NCBI RefSeq assembly: GCF_001956855.1
Contig: NZ_MTHD01000001.1
Location: 310,001 to 374,000, forward strand
Direction: 5' to 3'
Length of the DNA: 64,000 bases
Source of the DNA: Azonexus hydrophilus
GTDB lineage: Bacteria; Pseudomonadota; Gammaproteobacteria; Burkholderiales; Rhodocyclaceae
The notes under the pieces are model-generated. The model made no database searches. It had not been told where the DNA came from and worked only from the letters and a program-made list of their open reading frames with translations. Made by a program: the position numbers and the translations under genes. Shown here piece after piece: positions 1 to 9,100 of this stretch (the stretch's first letter is position 1; the number at the start of each line of letters is the position of its first letter).

Positions 1-841
1 CGTGGGTTGCCGAGTAACGCAGGGTGCAAAGCGGCGACATGTGTGCCAGTGCTTTTTTCCCTTTGCCATCGATGCCGCCATCAACGCTTTGCGGCTCATC
101 GACGATCAGGATCGGACTGGTCTGGCGAATCAGATCAATGGGACGCTCACCACCCGTCTTCTCACTGGCACGGTACATCTTGTTCTTGGACTTCTCGCGG
201 CGCTTGGCTTCGTCGGATTCTTCCGCTTGCGCTGCCGCTTCATCACCAAACTTGTTGATGGCGCCGACCGTGATGACCATGATCTGAATATTCGGACTGG
301 TCGCAAAGTTACGGACCTGACCGAGTTTGTCGGAGTCGTACTGGAAGAACTCATATCCCTTGGCTGCGGGGTAGAGGTTCTCGAAATGCTCACGGGTGAT
401 CTGCAGCGTCTTGTTCACGCCTTCCTTGATCGCCACGGAGGGCACGACCACCACGAACTTAGTGAAACCATAGCGCTGGTTCAGCTCAAACACGCTGCGT
501 AGGTAAACGTAGGTCTTCCCGGTCCCCGTTTCCATCTCGACCGTGAAATCGAGCGGTTGGTTGTCCTTCAAGGGTAGGGAAGGGGGTAAGCCGTTACGGA
601 GCTGGATGTTCTGCAGGTTTTCATTGACGTGCTCATCCACCAGCAGCTTTAAGGCATTGCCGATACCGCCGCTCTCGGTGAATTGCTTGCCTTCAAAACC
701 TTGCTGAGTCCCGGCACCACCCAAGGACTGAGCAGTGACTGTGAAGACGGATCGGCAAACCTCCTGGCCTCGAAACAAATCACACACGGCCTCAATGGCA
801 TCGATTTGATACGGTAGGTCGGATTCAAAATGCAGTTTCAT
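1..841 (-). CDS. Type III restriction enzyme, Res subunit (N-terminal part, cut by window edge)
   Basis: The first 280 codons read on the minus strand from the ATG at 841 and run off the left edge. The N-terminus (MKLHFESDLPYQ...) is typical of Res subunits. A Walker A motif METGTGKT lies near residue 105. A DEAD-box-like DEPQS motif follows near residue 250, and an RYSAT segment typical of motif III is the last thing visible. This is the ATP-dependent translocase/nuclease partner of a type III Mod methyltransferase, and a mod gene lies upstream at 2715-4604. The ATG overlaps the stop of the 36-codon ORF by one base (TAATG), which suggests translational coupling. The C-terminal helicase half and the nuclease domain lie outside the window, so completeness cannot be judged. 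Confidence 0.9.
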   Translation of the reverse strand, partial: MKLHFESDLPYQIDAIEAVCDLFRGQEVCRSVFTVTAQSLGGAGTQQGFEGKQFTESGGIGNALKLLVDEHVNENLQNIQLRNGLPPSLPLKDNQPLDFTVEMETGTGKTYVYLRSVFELNQRYGFTKFVVVVPSVAIKEGVNKTLQITREHFENLYPAAKGYEFFQYDSDKLGQVRNFATSPNIQIMVITVGAINKFGDEAAAQAEESDEAKRREKSKNKMYRASEKTGGERPIDLIRQTSPILIVDEPQSVDGGIDGKGKKALAHMSPLCTLRYSATH

Positions 842-951
842 TATTTGCTCTTCTTGGAAACTAGCACCAAGTCGAGGCAGTGGTGTTCCACCTCTTCGTG
901 ATTGCTGTCGGCTTCAGTTGTTCGGAGAAACCGAACAACTGAAGCATCCAT
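841..951 (-). CDS. 36-residue ORF coupled to res
   Basis: This short reading frame starts ATGGATGCTTCAG at 951 and ends in a TAA whose last A is the A of the res ATG. It begins MDASVVRFLRTT and ends in a basic tail (VSKKSK). I do not recognise it. It may be a real small protein, a leader peptide coupling res translation to upstream events, or the remnant of a longer gene. A perfect 15-bp palindrome covers codons 3-14, so the start is likely to be structured in the mRNA. No strong Shine-Dalgarno sequence precedes it. Confidence 0.35.
   Translation of the reverse strand: MDASVVRFLRTTEADSNHEEVEHHCLDLVLVSKKSK
911..945. repeat. Perfect 15-bp inverted repeat between darG and res
   Basis: GCTTCAGTTGTTCGG (911-925) and its exact reverse complement (931-945) flank the 5-base spacer AGAAA. 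It would form a stable hairpin in the res mRNA leader, inside the 36-codon ORF. It lacks a T-run on either side, so it is not a clear intrinsic terminator. A protein operator, an mRNA processing site or an attenuation element are all possible. Confidence 0.75.
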
Positions 952-969
952 CTAATTCATTCCCCACGG

Positions 970-992
970 CCTCACTCGGCTTCAGAGTGAGG
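970..992. repeat. 8-bp inverted repeat just after darG
   Basis: CCTCACTC (970-977) and GAGTGAGG (985-992) with a 7-base loop, 8 bases past the darG stop. It could stabilise the 3' end of an upstream transcript. There is no T-tract. Confidence 0.45.
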
Positions 993-1000
993 GTCAAAGG

Positions 1001-2056
1001 TCATGCAGTTGCTACGGGGTGAATCCAGCCCTTATCTGCCAAGACATTCATCGCAATACCGATCTGCCTCGGGGAAAACTGCCGTTTTCTCTCATTCCAT
1101 GCGTGGGTTCGAGCAACGACATCAGCCTGGTTGCGAACTGTTTGATCTTGCTGGGTGATCCAGTGCACTGTCGCCAATAGCTCCAGGCCAAAAGGCGTTT
1201 CAAAACCTTCAACCAGTGAATCGACACGTTCGAAACGAGCACGCGTTTCCTGATGAGACTCCAGGAAGGCATTGGCATCCTCAACTGCACCCGGTACCAA
1301 GTTCAACGGCTTTGCCGGGTCATCGCCACCATCGGCATAACCCGAAATCAGGTGCCCTTCGATGGTACGAAGAACGTGACGAAGATTCTCTGCGTAGGGA
1401 CCGTAAGGACCTTTGATGTACTGCAGACGAAGTGGCTCACCGGCTATCTGCATGAAGTACATCAGCTTATGCACCTCCAACAGGGAAATCGTCGGATCGA
1501 GCAGTCCCTTCATGTAGCGACTCACCAACTCGACTAGAGCGGCACGACCCGGCGTCATTTTCGGCACTTCACGGCTGTGCTGCATTTTGTCGGCTTGCGG
1601 CGCTCCCTTCGGCTCATAGATGCGGACAGTCACATCGGCCAATGGCGACAGGTGTTTCTCGATTAACGGACGCACATCATCCCAGTCCAGGCCGCCTAGG
1701 CCGGCACCCAGCGGAGGAATGGCAATCGATCGAATGCCACGCGACTTGATATCCGATGCCAGTGCCACCAATCCAGATTCAATGTCTTCAATGCGGCTGT
1801 TGCCACGCCAATGGCGTTTCGTCGGAAAGTTAACGATGTAGCGCGGCGTGGTCAGTTGTCCTGTTTCAAAAATGAACATACGACCCGGCTGCAATTCCTT
1901 GCGTGCGCAGGCTGCTTCATAAGCCTTGAAGTTCTTTGGCCAGGCGTTCTTGAACTGCAGGGCAATGCCGCGTCCCATCACGCCAACACAGTTCACTGTG
2001 TTGACGATGGCGTCTGCCTCGTCCTTCAAAATGTCGCCGCTTGTCAATTCAATCAT
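1001..2056 (-). CDS. darG: DarG: macrodomain antitoxin, DNA ADP-ribosyl glycohydrolase
   Basis: 351 residues. The N-terminal macrodomain (about 1-160) shows the ADP-ribose-binding signatures SGDILKDEADAIVNTVN and GVMGRGIALQF and a late IPPLGAGLGGLDW loop. In characterised DarG proteins this domain removes ADP-ribose from thymidine bases. The C-terminal domain (about 185-351, with HKLMYFMQ and GPYGPYAENLRHVL) corresponds to the region known to block DarT directly. The ATG at 2056 is chosen over an upstream in-frame ATG at 2086 because GGGGGAT lies just ahead of it and the family begins MIEL. It follows darT by 14 bases, in toxin-then-antitoxin order. Identification is by family motifs. Confidence 0.9.
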   Translation of the reverse strand: MIELTSGDILKDEADAIVNTVNCVGVMGRGIALQFKNAWPKNFKAYEAACARKELQPGRMFIFETGQLTTPRYIVNFPTKRHWRGNSRIEDIESGLVALASDIKSRGIRSIAIPPLGAGLGGLDWDDVRPLIEKHLSPLADVTVRIYEPKGAPQADKMQHSREVPKMTPGRAALVELVSRYMKGLLDPTISLLEVHKLMYFMQIAGEPLRLQYIKGPYGPYAENLRHVLRTIEGHLISGYADGGDDPAKPLNLVPGAVEDANAFLESHQETRARFERVDSLVEGFETPFGLELLATVHWITQQDQTVRNQADVVARTHAWNERKRQFSPRQIGIAMNVLADKGWIHPVATA

Positions 2057-2070
2057 GGCGATCCCCCGCG

Positions 2071-2712
2071 TTAGTTGTAGTACCAATCGGTCTTAACTTC
2101 GACCGTTGGTTTATGTTCTTGTTGCTGCAAAGCGTTCAATACTTGGCCGTAAACGATATTGTTGCTGACTCCAATTCGCCTGACCAGTCCCCAAGGAAAA
2201 CTCTCCTCAAACAAAAATTCGCTTTGCTTGGCTTCTTTACACTGATTCCAAATCCTAGCTTGCACGGCATCCCAGTCGATTTCGTTGAGATTCGCCAAGT
2301 CCGCTCGGTCTTCAAAGTAGTAAGACCCTGCATTAGACAACGTAAATGCCCAACGACGATTATTGGCGTTCGCCCAAGCTACGGTTTCGTATAGATCGGA
2401 TTCAAGGTGAACGATCTGAGTTTGCCCGCCTTGGTAGGTTAATTCGGCGTTGCGGCGATGGATCAAATACAGCATCACCGAGCGCGGACAGAAGTAAAAC
2501 GGAACACATTGCCCGACAAACAGTGTCGGATGGCTATCAAGGCGCAATTCATTTAAGCGACGTTGCTTGATGTTGCTCATGCCAACCACAGTTCCCGGCA
2601 AATCAAGTTCCAACACCTTCGCATCTGAGAAAAGCCCATTGCAATCCAGGATCGAAGGCAGTCGGTCTACGTGACAGATGTGGTAAATCTTGGGTTGGGC
2701 TGGCATAGGCAT
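2071..2712 (-). CDS. darT: DarT: thymidine-specific DNA ADP-ribosyltransferase toxin
   Basis: 213 residues, the usual DarT length. Family landmarks are visible: YHICH near residue 10 (NAD pocket), NIKQRRLNE at 48-55 (the conserved Arg), VPFYFCPRSVMLY at 70-82, WAFTLSNAGS at 121-130, and KQSEF at 162-166, with Glu165 in the catalytic position. DarT uses NAD+ to modify thymidine in single-stranded DNA and blocks replication; DarTG is known to act in phage defence. It starts 2 bases past the mod stop, with GGAG inside the mod 3' end serving as ribosome-binding site. The first ATG (2712) is used; a second at 2706 is possible. It looks intact, so the antitoxin next to it should be essential. Confidence 0.9.
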   Translation of the reverse strand: MPMPAQPKIYHICHVDRLPSILDCNGLFSDAKVLELDLPGTVVGMSNIKQRRLNELRLDSHPTLFVGQCVPFYFCPRSVMLYLIHRRNAELTYQGGQTQIVHLESDLYETVAWANANNRRWAFTLSNAGSYYFEDRADLANLNEIDWDAVQARIWNQCKEAKQSEFLFEESFPWGLVRRIGVSNNIVYGQVLNALQQQEHKPTVEVKTDWYYN

Positions 2713-2714
2713 GC

Positions 2715-4604
2715 TTACAAGCTCCGCACCTGCTTGATACCGTGTTGTTCAAGGATTGCGGCCAGGTTGCTCTTGGCCACATCGTTCTCGAAGGCGCTAT
2801 CGCGGAATACCGCTGTGGTGTCACCGACCGTACCTTGTTCTTCACGCCAAGCGACTATGCCGAGAGCCAAAGCTTCCACCTCTGCCGCCTTGATGTTTTC
2901 GACCAAGCAGGCCATCAGTACGCCAGCACCAACGCTATTGACCTGTTTGCCTACAATTTCTCGCTTCTCGATGGGAACGCAGAGGTCCAGACCAAGCTTG
3001 AGCAGGATTTCGTAGAGGATGTCGTCGCTGCTGCGGTTCGATTCTAGGTGTTCAAGATGATCGAACAATGCGGCTTTCATATCGCCGACCTTAGGATTCC
3101 AAGCTCGTATATTGGAGGTATCAAGCTGAAAAACTCGAAAGCCTACATCTCCAGTAAACATTGGGTGTTCAAATTTAATAGCCTTGCCGGCTCGACGCAG
3201 TCGCTCTGCGGTAATACGACTTATGGTTGGATAGTTTTCATTATTCGTGCGTTCAGGAATTTGAACCAAAATAAATCGCCGATTACCGCCATCTTTTTTG
3301 TTCGCTTCATAGACCGCCTGTCCTGTGGTTCCTGAGCCGGCAAAAAAATCAAGAACGAGATCATCACTCCCTAATGCTCCAACCTGAAATATCCGGGTTA
3401 GTAAACGTAGCGGTTTAGGGGTATCAAACGGTGCGACACCATCAAATAGACGATCCAAGGCTTTCTTTGCCTCATCAGTATGTCCAACATCGACGTGAGG
3501 CCACCAATTGTGAGGAATAAGACCGTCCCTGACATCTGCTAGGAAAAGTTTAAGGGCAGGTACTGCATTTGTTCCTTGCAAACCCCACCAGATTCGCCCT
3601 TCTGACTCGTGCTTATCATGCGTTTCCTTAGAAAATTTCCAGGCTTTGCGATCTGGATTGATTTCTAGTCCAGTATTTGGGTTTCTGATTGGATAGACAA
3701 GGTTTGGCCTGTCTTCAACAGAGGCCATATTCCAATAATCAACAGGTTTCCAAGGTCCCCGAGGATCGTTGTCTGGGTTTTGGTATCTAGCGAGTGAATC
3801 ATCATCGCGTGGCAACAAGCCGTTATCAAAACTTTCTGATTTTGAATAAATCAGGACATAGTCTCGAATAGAGGCGATGCCCTTAAAGTTGTTGCTTACT
3901 GCATATTTTTTTTGCCATGAAGCACAAGCACGGAAATTTTCTTCACCAAAAATCTCATCGCAAAGAAAGCGCAATGTAGATGCTTCACCGTCGTCAATGG
4001 TTATAAAAATAACTCCATCTTCACGAAGCAAGTTCCTCGCAGCTTTTAGCCTCGGATACATCATGTTCAGCCAGTCGGTATGGAACCTCCCACTGGCCTC
4101 TGTGTTGCTGGTGATCTTCGTACCACCCTCTGTCTGCCTTGTTAGTTCCAGGTAGTTCTTTATGTTGTCTTGGAAATTGTCGGGGTAAACAAAATCATTA
4201 CCAGTGTTGTAAGGTGGGTCGATATAAATAAGCTTTACTTTTCCCGCGTAGCTCTTCTGCAGTAACTTCAGTACTTCTAGGTTATCGCCCTCAATCATCA
4301 GATTTTGCGTCGTCTCCCAATCAACGCTTTCATCCGGACATGGACGCAGCGTGCCGATGCTCGGGGTCAAAGCGATCTGCCGTGCCTTTTTCTTGCCGTG
4401 CCAGTTCAAGCCATATTTTTCGTCTGCGTCGGTCACGATCTGGTCACCAACCAAGGCTTTCAGCACATCGACGTTGATGGCTGGACCGCTCGTGCCTTCC
4501 GTGATCAGTTCAGGAAACAATGCTCTTAGCTGCGCCAGATTGTCGGCCATGATGTCGGCAGATTGCGCTTCAGGACTGTTGGCTTCTATTTTTTTGATAC
4601 TCAT
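2715..4604 (-). CDS. Type III restriction-modification Mod subunit (N6-adenine DNA methyltransferase)
   Basis: 629 residues, normal for type III Mod. The catalytic motif DPPY lies at 129-132 (IYIDPPYNTG), and the AdoMet-binding motif FAGSGTTG follows at 421-428. This order defines beta-class amino-methyltransferases. The region between them, about 230-400, would hold the target-recognition domain. Mod methylates adenine on one strand of a short asymmetric site and pairs with Res for cleavage. Mod and Res are normally adjacent; here darT, darG and a small ORF separate them. The gene starts at ATG 4604, 42 bases after the HEPN gene ends. Protection of self DNA presumably depends on it alone, as no other methylase is visible. 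Confidence 0.93.
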   Translation of the reverse strand: MSIKKIEANSPEAQSADIMADNLAQLRALFPELITEGTSGPAINVDVLKALVGDQIVTDADEKYGLNWHGKKKARQIALTPSIGTLRPCPDESVDWETTQNLMIEGDNLEVLKLLQKSYAGKVKLIYIDPPYNTGNDFVYPDNFQDNIKNYLELTRQTEGGTKITSNTEASGRFHTDWLNMMYPRLKAARNLLREDGVIFITIDDGEASTLRFLCDEIFGEENFRACASWQKKYAVSNNFKGIASIRDYVLIYSKSESFDNGLLPRDDDSLARYQNPDNDPRGPWKPVDYWNMASVEDRPNLVYPIRNPNTGLEINPDRKAWKFSKETHDKHESEGRIWWGLQGTNAVPALKLFLADVRDGLIPHNWWPHVDVGHTDEAKKALDRLFDGVAPFDTPKPLRLLTRIFQVGALGSDDLVLDFFAGSGTTGQAVYEANKKDGGNRRFILVQIPERTNNENYPTISRITAERLRRAGKAIKFEHPMFTGDVGFRVFQLDTSNIRAWNPKVGDMKAALFDHLEHLESNRSSDDILYEILLKLGLDLCVPIEKREIVGKQVNSVGAGVLMACLVENIKAAEVEALALGIVAWREEQGTVGDTTAVFRDSAFENDVAKSNLAAILEQHGIKQVRSL

Positions 4605-4646
4605 AAAATTCTCGGTTCAATTCTTGGTGTGTCTTGCATCTTGGTA

Positions 4647-5426
4647 TTACTTCTGCGCCTGCTCTTCGTATTCGCAACAAGTTTTTTCCGCTAGATAGCT
4701 CCTGCCACAGCACTCGCATTCGGCGGCATCGATATCTGTGTTGCAACAAAAACAAAATGGTCTTTCGTGATAGCCAATGACCAGGAACTCTTGCCTACAA
4801 ATCGGGCAGTCTAGCGTTCCACGAAACTCATCAGGGGTATCTGTCTCTTCCTCGTTCCATTGCGGCCAGTGTTGGTGCATCCACCGTTCGAGGCGATGGC
4901 TCGCAATCCAGTAAAGATCCTGCCTGTCATAGACGTGATCCTGGATGGCGCGCAGTCGCTCAGGCGTTAGATCATTGTCCAGTCTTTCATTGAGCACTTC
5001 GCCAACAAAAAACAGGATAAATGCCAGCGAGTCTGACAGAGTTTGGTTGTCTTCATCTTTATGATCGTAACGGTGATGCTCGATACGATTTCTCCGACCC
5101 TGCATTTTCTCAATAACCTCACGCGACTGCTTGAAAAGTCCAAGCCCAAGGTTGTCGAGACGGTTCATTGCCTCTTTTGCACCTACCGTGATTGAGTCAT
5201 CCTTAACAGGCTTGTCGATATCCCGATAAATGAGCAGGGGATTAACACGATGGAGTTGTTCCTTGAGAAAAAGCTCTATCGCATGGAAAACCGTCATGAT
5301 GGCGTGTTTCCGGCTCGAATAGCTCGAATCACGCATGAAGTAGTCGATCCCGACCTGAAGCGAATCAATCGCATTTAAATAGATTTCGCTATGCTGGCTA
5401 TTTGTTTTGTCCTTACAGTTTTCCAA
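4647..5426 (-). CDS. HEPN-like protein with C-terminal cysteine-rich zinc ribbons
   Basis: 259 residues, no family name known to me. Residues 15-150 look like an alpha-helical HEPN fold: a helix with HAIELFLKEQL at 48-58, then R112-x4-H117 (RNRIEH), the Rx4-6H signature of HEPN ribonucleases. Residues 205-251 carry ten cysteines, including C207/C210, C225/C227/C228, C237/C239/C240 and C250/C251, enough for two zinc sites. It starts with TTG at 5426, preceded by GGGGGTGA, and overlaps the DUF4391 gene by 14 bases, so it belongs to the operon. I infer an RNase effector or nucleic-acid sensor in a defence system. Without a structure or homology search the HEPN assignment rests on the motif and helix pattern. 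Confidence 0.6.
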   Translation of the reverse strand: MENCKDKTNSQHSEIYLNAIDSLQVGIDYFMRDSSYSSRKHAIMTVFHAIELFLKEQLHRVNPLLIYRDIDKPVKDDSITVGAKEAMNRLDNLGLGLFKQSREVIEKMQGRRNRIEHHRYDHKDEDNQTLSDSLAFILFFVGEVLNERLDNDLTPERLRAIQDHVYDRQDLYWIASHRLERWMHQHWPQWNEEETDTPDEFRGTLDCPICRQEFLVIGYHERPFCFCCNTDIDAAECECCGRSYLAEKTCCEYEEQAQK

Positions 5427-6183
5427 GAATCACCCCCAACTCGCCTTGAGTCCGCTTGATTTCGAGGTTCATTTCCACCTGTTTAGCAACCTGTCTTTCC
5501 TTGGACGCCAAGCTTCTGAGACGCCCAAGTTCAGTTTGCAGGCGTTTGGATTCCAGCACTGCCTGATGGCGTTCTGCCGCATGTTCCCGAGAAACCGAAG
5601 CAGCAAATACCCCAGTAACGAAGGCCGCTTGCAAGGCGATTACGGTATCCATCCACCCTTGATAAAGGGCATGCAGCGAAAGGCGCGGCTGGTTGTCGAG
5701 CGCAAGGGCTTCGACAAATTGCTGTACGAGATCGGATCGTCCAGGTGAGTGCAGGTTGGCTTCCAACACCTCGCCATCGAGTACCGTTTTTCCAGCTTCG
5801 TTTTGTGCCCAACGCTTATGCGCCAGCGAGATACTTACACCGGATGGGGAATACGCCATCAAGAAAGTTGGATAGGGAATGGCACGATGTACCAGCTCGG
5901 CGATGCGACTGGCTTTGGCGTCCGGACGAAGGTTGAGGCTCAAGACGGCGATTTCGAGGTAATCACGCGCCTCATCTTGATAGGCCGGAATGCCAACCGT
6001 CACTGGCTTCAATGCTGCCAGCCATTGAATATCGTCGATGCCGTCGGTGATGGCGCGTTTATCTGCTGCTGTTGGCATCCCCGTCTCGATCAGCATTTTC
6101 TTGGGAATACGCTGGTTGACCGTAGCACCGTCTGGAAAACCCAGCGCAGCGAAGAGGCGAGACAGGTCGAAGCTGACTGTCAA
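5413..6183 (-). CDS. DUF4391 family protein
   Basis: 256 residues. The N-terminal 170 residues match my recollection of DUF4391, a family found next to SNF2-type helicases and type III Mod genes; its biochemical role is unknown to me. Residues about 190-250 are rich in Glu, Lys, Arg and Gln with heptad-like leucines, suggesting a coiled coil that could bind the helicase or Mod. The start is a TTG whose TTGA overlaps the helicase stop TGA (6180-6182); the next ATG is 29 codons in and would cut into the conserved region. Tight coupling to the helicase implies a complex made in fixed ratio. The function stays unassigned. Confidence 0.75.
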   Translation of the reverse strand: MTVSFDLSRLFAALGFPDGATVNQRIPKKMLIETGMPTAADKRAITDGIDDIQWLAALKPVTVGIPAYQDEARDYLEIAVLSLNLRPDAKASRIAELVHRAIPYPTFLMAYSPSGVSISLAHKRWAQNEAGKTVLDGEVLEANLHSPGRSDLVQQFVEALALDNQPRLSLHALYQGWMDTVIALQAAFVTGVFAASVSREHAAERHQAVLESKRLQTELGRLRSLASKERQVAKQVEMNLEIKRTQGELGVILGKL

Positions 6184-9100
6184 TTCGCCAGCTCCGGCAG
6201 AATCACCATGTACCCGACGACTTCGAAATCGTTGCTGCCAGCGAATTCGCCTTTCAAGGCATGGGTTCCACCCGGTGAAAACAGGCTGGCAATCGCTCTT
6301 TCCTCACTTTTGCCAACAATCGAGCTAACAGCGGTAGCCAGCAATTGCTGAACTGATGCCATGTCTGCACCGTACTTGGTCTGCTTGTCGAAGCGGTTAA
6401 TAGCCGCCGAATCAGGGGTGTCACGTCCCAGACTGACTCGCTTGAGCCAGTCCAGGATGCGCTTGGCTTGGGTATAGGGAAGCTCGACTGATCCCATTTC
6501 GCTGACATGAACGAGGAAATGTGGTGCCAACGGATAGCCTGCATCAGTAATTTTCTGCGCAGCCGTCCCTTCTGCCCTAAGACAGAAAATGACTCCCGGC
6601 GTGATATCGGCATCCATGCTCGTGGTGACGGCGCAAGCACCCAGCGGTAAGGATTCCAGCTTGCCGGGATGTGCTTTCAGGTATTGCGCCAGGTCGATGC
6701 GGAAGTCGGTCAGTGTCAAATCAGTAATCGATACGCCGGAAGACAGGTCTTCGAGGTCGATCACCGTGTCTTGCAGCTTGAGCAGTTGCTTGCGCCGGTA
6801 TTCCAGGTCGTTCATCGGATTACCGGACTGCTGTTCGATCAGGTTTTCTTCGCCGGTTGCCGAGATATCGAGCAATACCATGCGACCGCTAACCCGCTGT
6901 TCGAGATTGATGTACTCATCCAGCTCCATGTTAGGCCAGAAGTTTACAAGCTGAATTCGCTCGTTCGGCGAACCAATCCGGTCGATACGACCAAACCGCT
7001 GAATGATGCGAACCGGATTCCAGTGGATGTCGTAGTTGATCAGCCAGTCGCAGTCCTGCAGGTTCTGACCTTCGCTGATGCAGTCGGTGGCAATTAGTAA
7101 GTCCAGTTCGCCTTCATGTGCCAGATCAGCGGGACGTTCCTTGGAGCGGGGTGAAAACGCGGACAGGATGGAGGCAAGATCCTTACGAAGATGCGGAAGA
7201 CTGGTTTGATTTCTCCCAGTACCGGTGACCAACGCGCTTTCGATACCCAGGTCGGCTTTAGCCCAAATGGAGAGTTGTTCGTATAGGTAAGCCGCTGTGT
7301 CAGCGAACGCCGTAAAGATGATGATCTTTTTGTTGCCTGGATTGGCTGGATGCTCGATTTTGTGAGCAATGACTTCTCGCAAAGCAATCAGCTTGGCATC
7401 CCGACTTGCATCAACTTGCTTGGCTGCTGCATACAGTGCAGCCAGGCGATTGCGGTCTTCGATCAGATCTTGTCGCCAGCGCAGCAAATCGACATCGCTT
7501 AACAGCACCTTTACTTTGCGACCGACCAACAGGGTTTCAAAGGCTGGATCGTCAATATCGACATCGGCAATGTCCAATTCCTCAAATTCGGGATCGTGTG
7601 CCTCAATACGCGCCAGGGTGCCTTCGACATCCTTCAATTGCCGATGAACGGTCAGCGTGAAGGATGAGACCGCACTTTCCATGCGTTTGAGCACGTTAAC
7701 GCGCAACAGGTGAATCAAGCTTTCTTCACGGTCAACTTGCCGGAAGAAGCTTTCTCCACCGCGAATTTGGGTGCTGTATTTGGCGTCGTAGTCGGCTTGC
7801 TTATGCGGCAAAACGTAGCGTAGTGGTGCATAGGAAGCCAGGTTCAACCGACGAATCTCAAGGTTGATGTCTCGAATCGAACGAAATTCGCCAGCTCGAT
7901 CAACATCAGGCTTGATGTTGATCGGCGGCAGTCGCTGCGGGAACGAGCCGGTTTCTGCTGTGCCGTAATACTTCTGAATATGTTTGCGTGACCGTGCAAT
8001 CGTCAGGTGATCCAGCAATGTAAAGTAGTCGAAGCCCAACATCTCAATCAGGCGATTGGGAGTTTTCTCTTCATCGTCGAGACTCAGCCAACGATTGAAC
8101 TGAGCTTGCGCCTTGCGCGTTGTGGCCTCGATGCTGGCAATGCCATGTTCCATTAGCGCCATGTCGTCGCCTTCGGTAGCAAAGGCGATCTGATTCCTCA
8201 GATCAGCAAGGCGGTTGTTGACCGGCGTAGCTGACAACATCAGCACACGAGTCTTTACGCCTTCCTTGATGATCCGGCGCATTAGACGGTCGTAGCGAGA
8301 CTCTCGTCCCTTGTGAGTTGCCTTGTTTCGGAAGTTGTGCGATTCGTCGATGACAACCAGATCGTAGTTGCCCCAGTTCACATGGGCTAGGTCAATATCT
8401 CCCGATGTGCCGCCATCCCGAGACAGATCGGTGTGATTGAGCACATCGAAGTTGAGGCGGTCGGCAGCCAGTACGTTGCGCTTGTCGTTTGCCTTGTAGA
8501 TCGTCCAGTTGTCGCGCAAACGCTTCGGACACAGCACCAGCACTCGGTCATTGCGAAGCTCGTAGTACTTGATGACGGCGAGAGCCTCGAAGGTTTTTCC
8601 AAGACCTACGCTGTCGGCGATGATGCAGCCGCCGAAGCGACTCAGCTTGTCGATAGCACCGACAACGCCATCACGTTGAAACTTGTACAGCTTTTTCCAG
8701 ACCAGTGTATTGCGGATACCCGTGGCTGATTTGACGATGCGTTCCTCATCCATCTCATCCTCGGTGTTGCTGAAGAGGTGGAAGAGAATCAGCGCGTAAA
8801 GGGTAAATGGCGGGGTGTCAGCAGCCAACGACTCCAAGGCTTCGATAAACGCTGTTTTGTTGCTTGCGTCATCTGAAAGGCTGTTCCACTGCATGTCGAA
8901 CCATTGGCTCAACATCGCCGCTTCGTCGGCTGTGTCTGATGCTTGAATGAGATTTAGCGGATTGCCTGGTGTAATACCCAAGCCATCACTGGTCATCCCA
9001 AATGAACCCATGACAACCTGCTGCGCCGCGCCGCTTGCATCACGAACAACCGCAACGCCTTGTGGAACCTTGCCAGTAGCCAGGCGAATATCTGCCTTGG

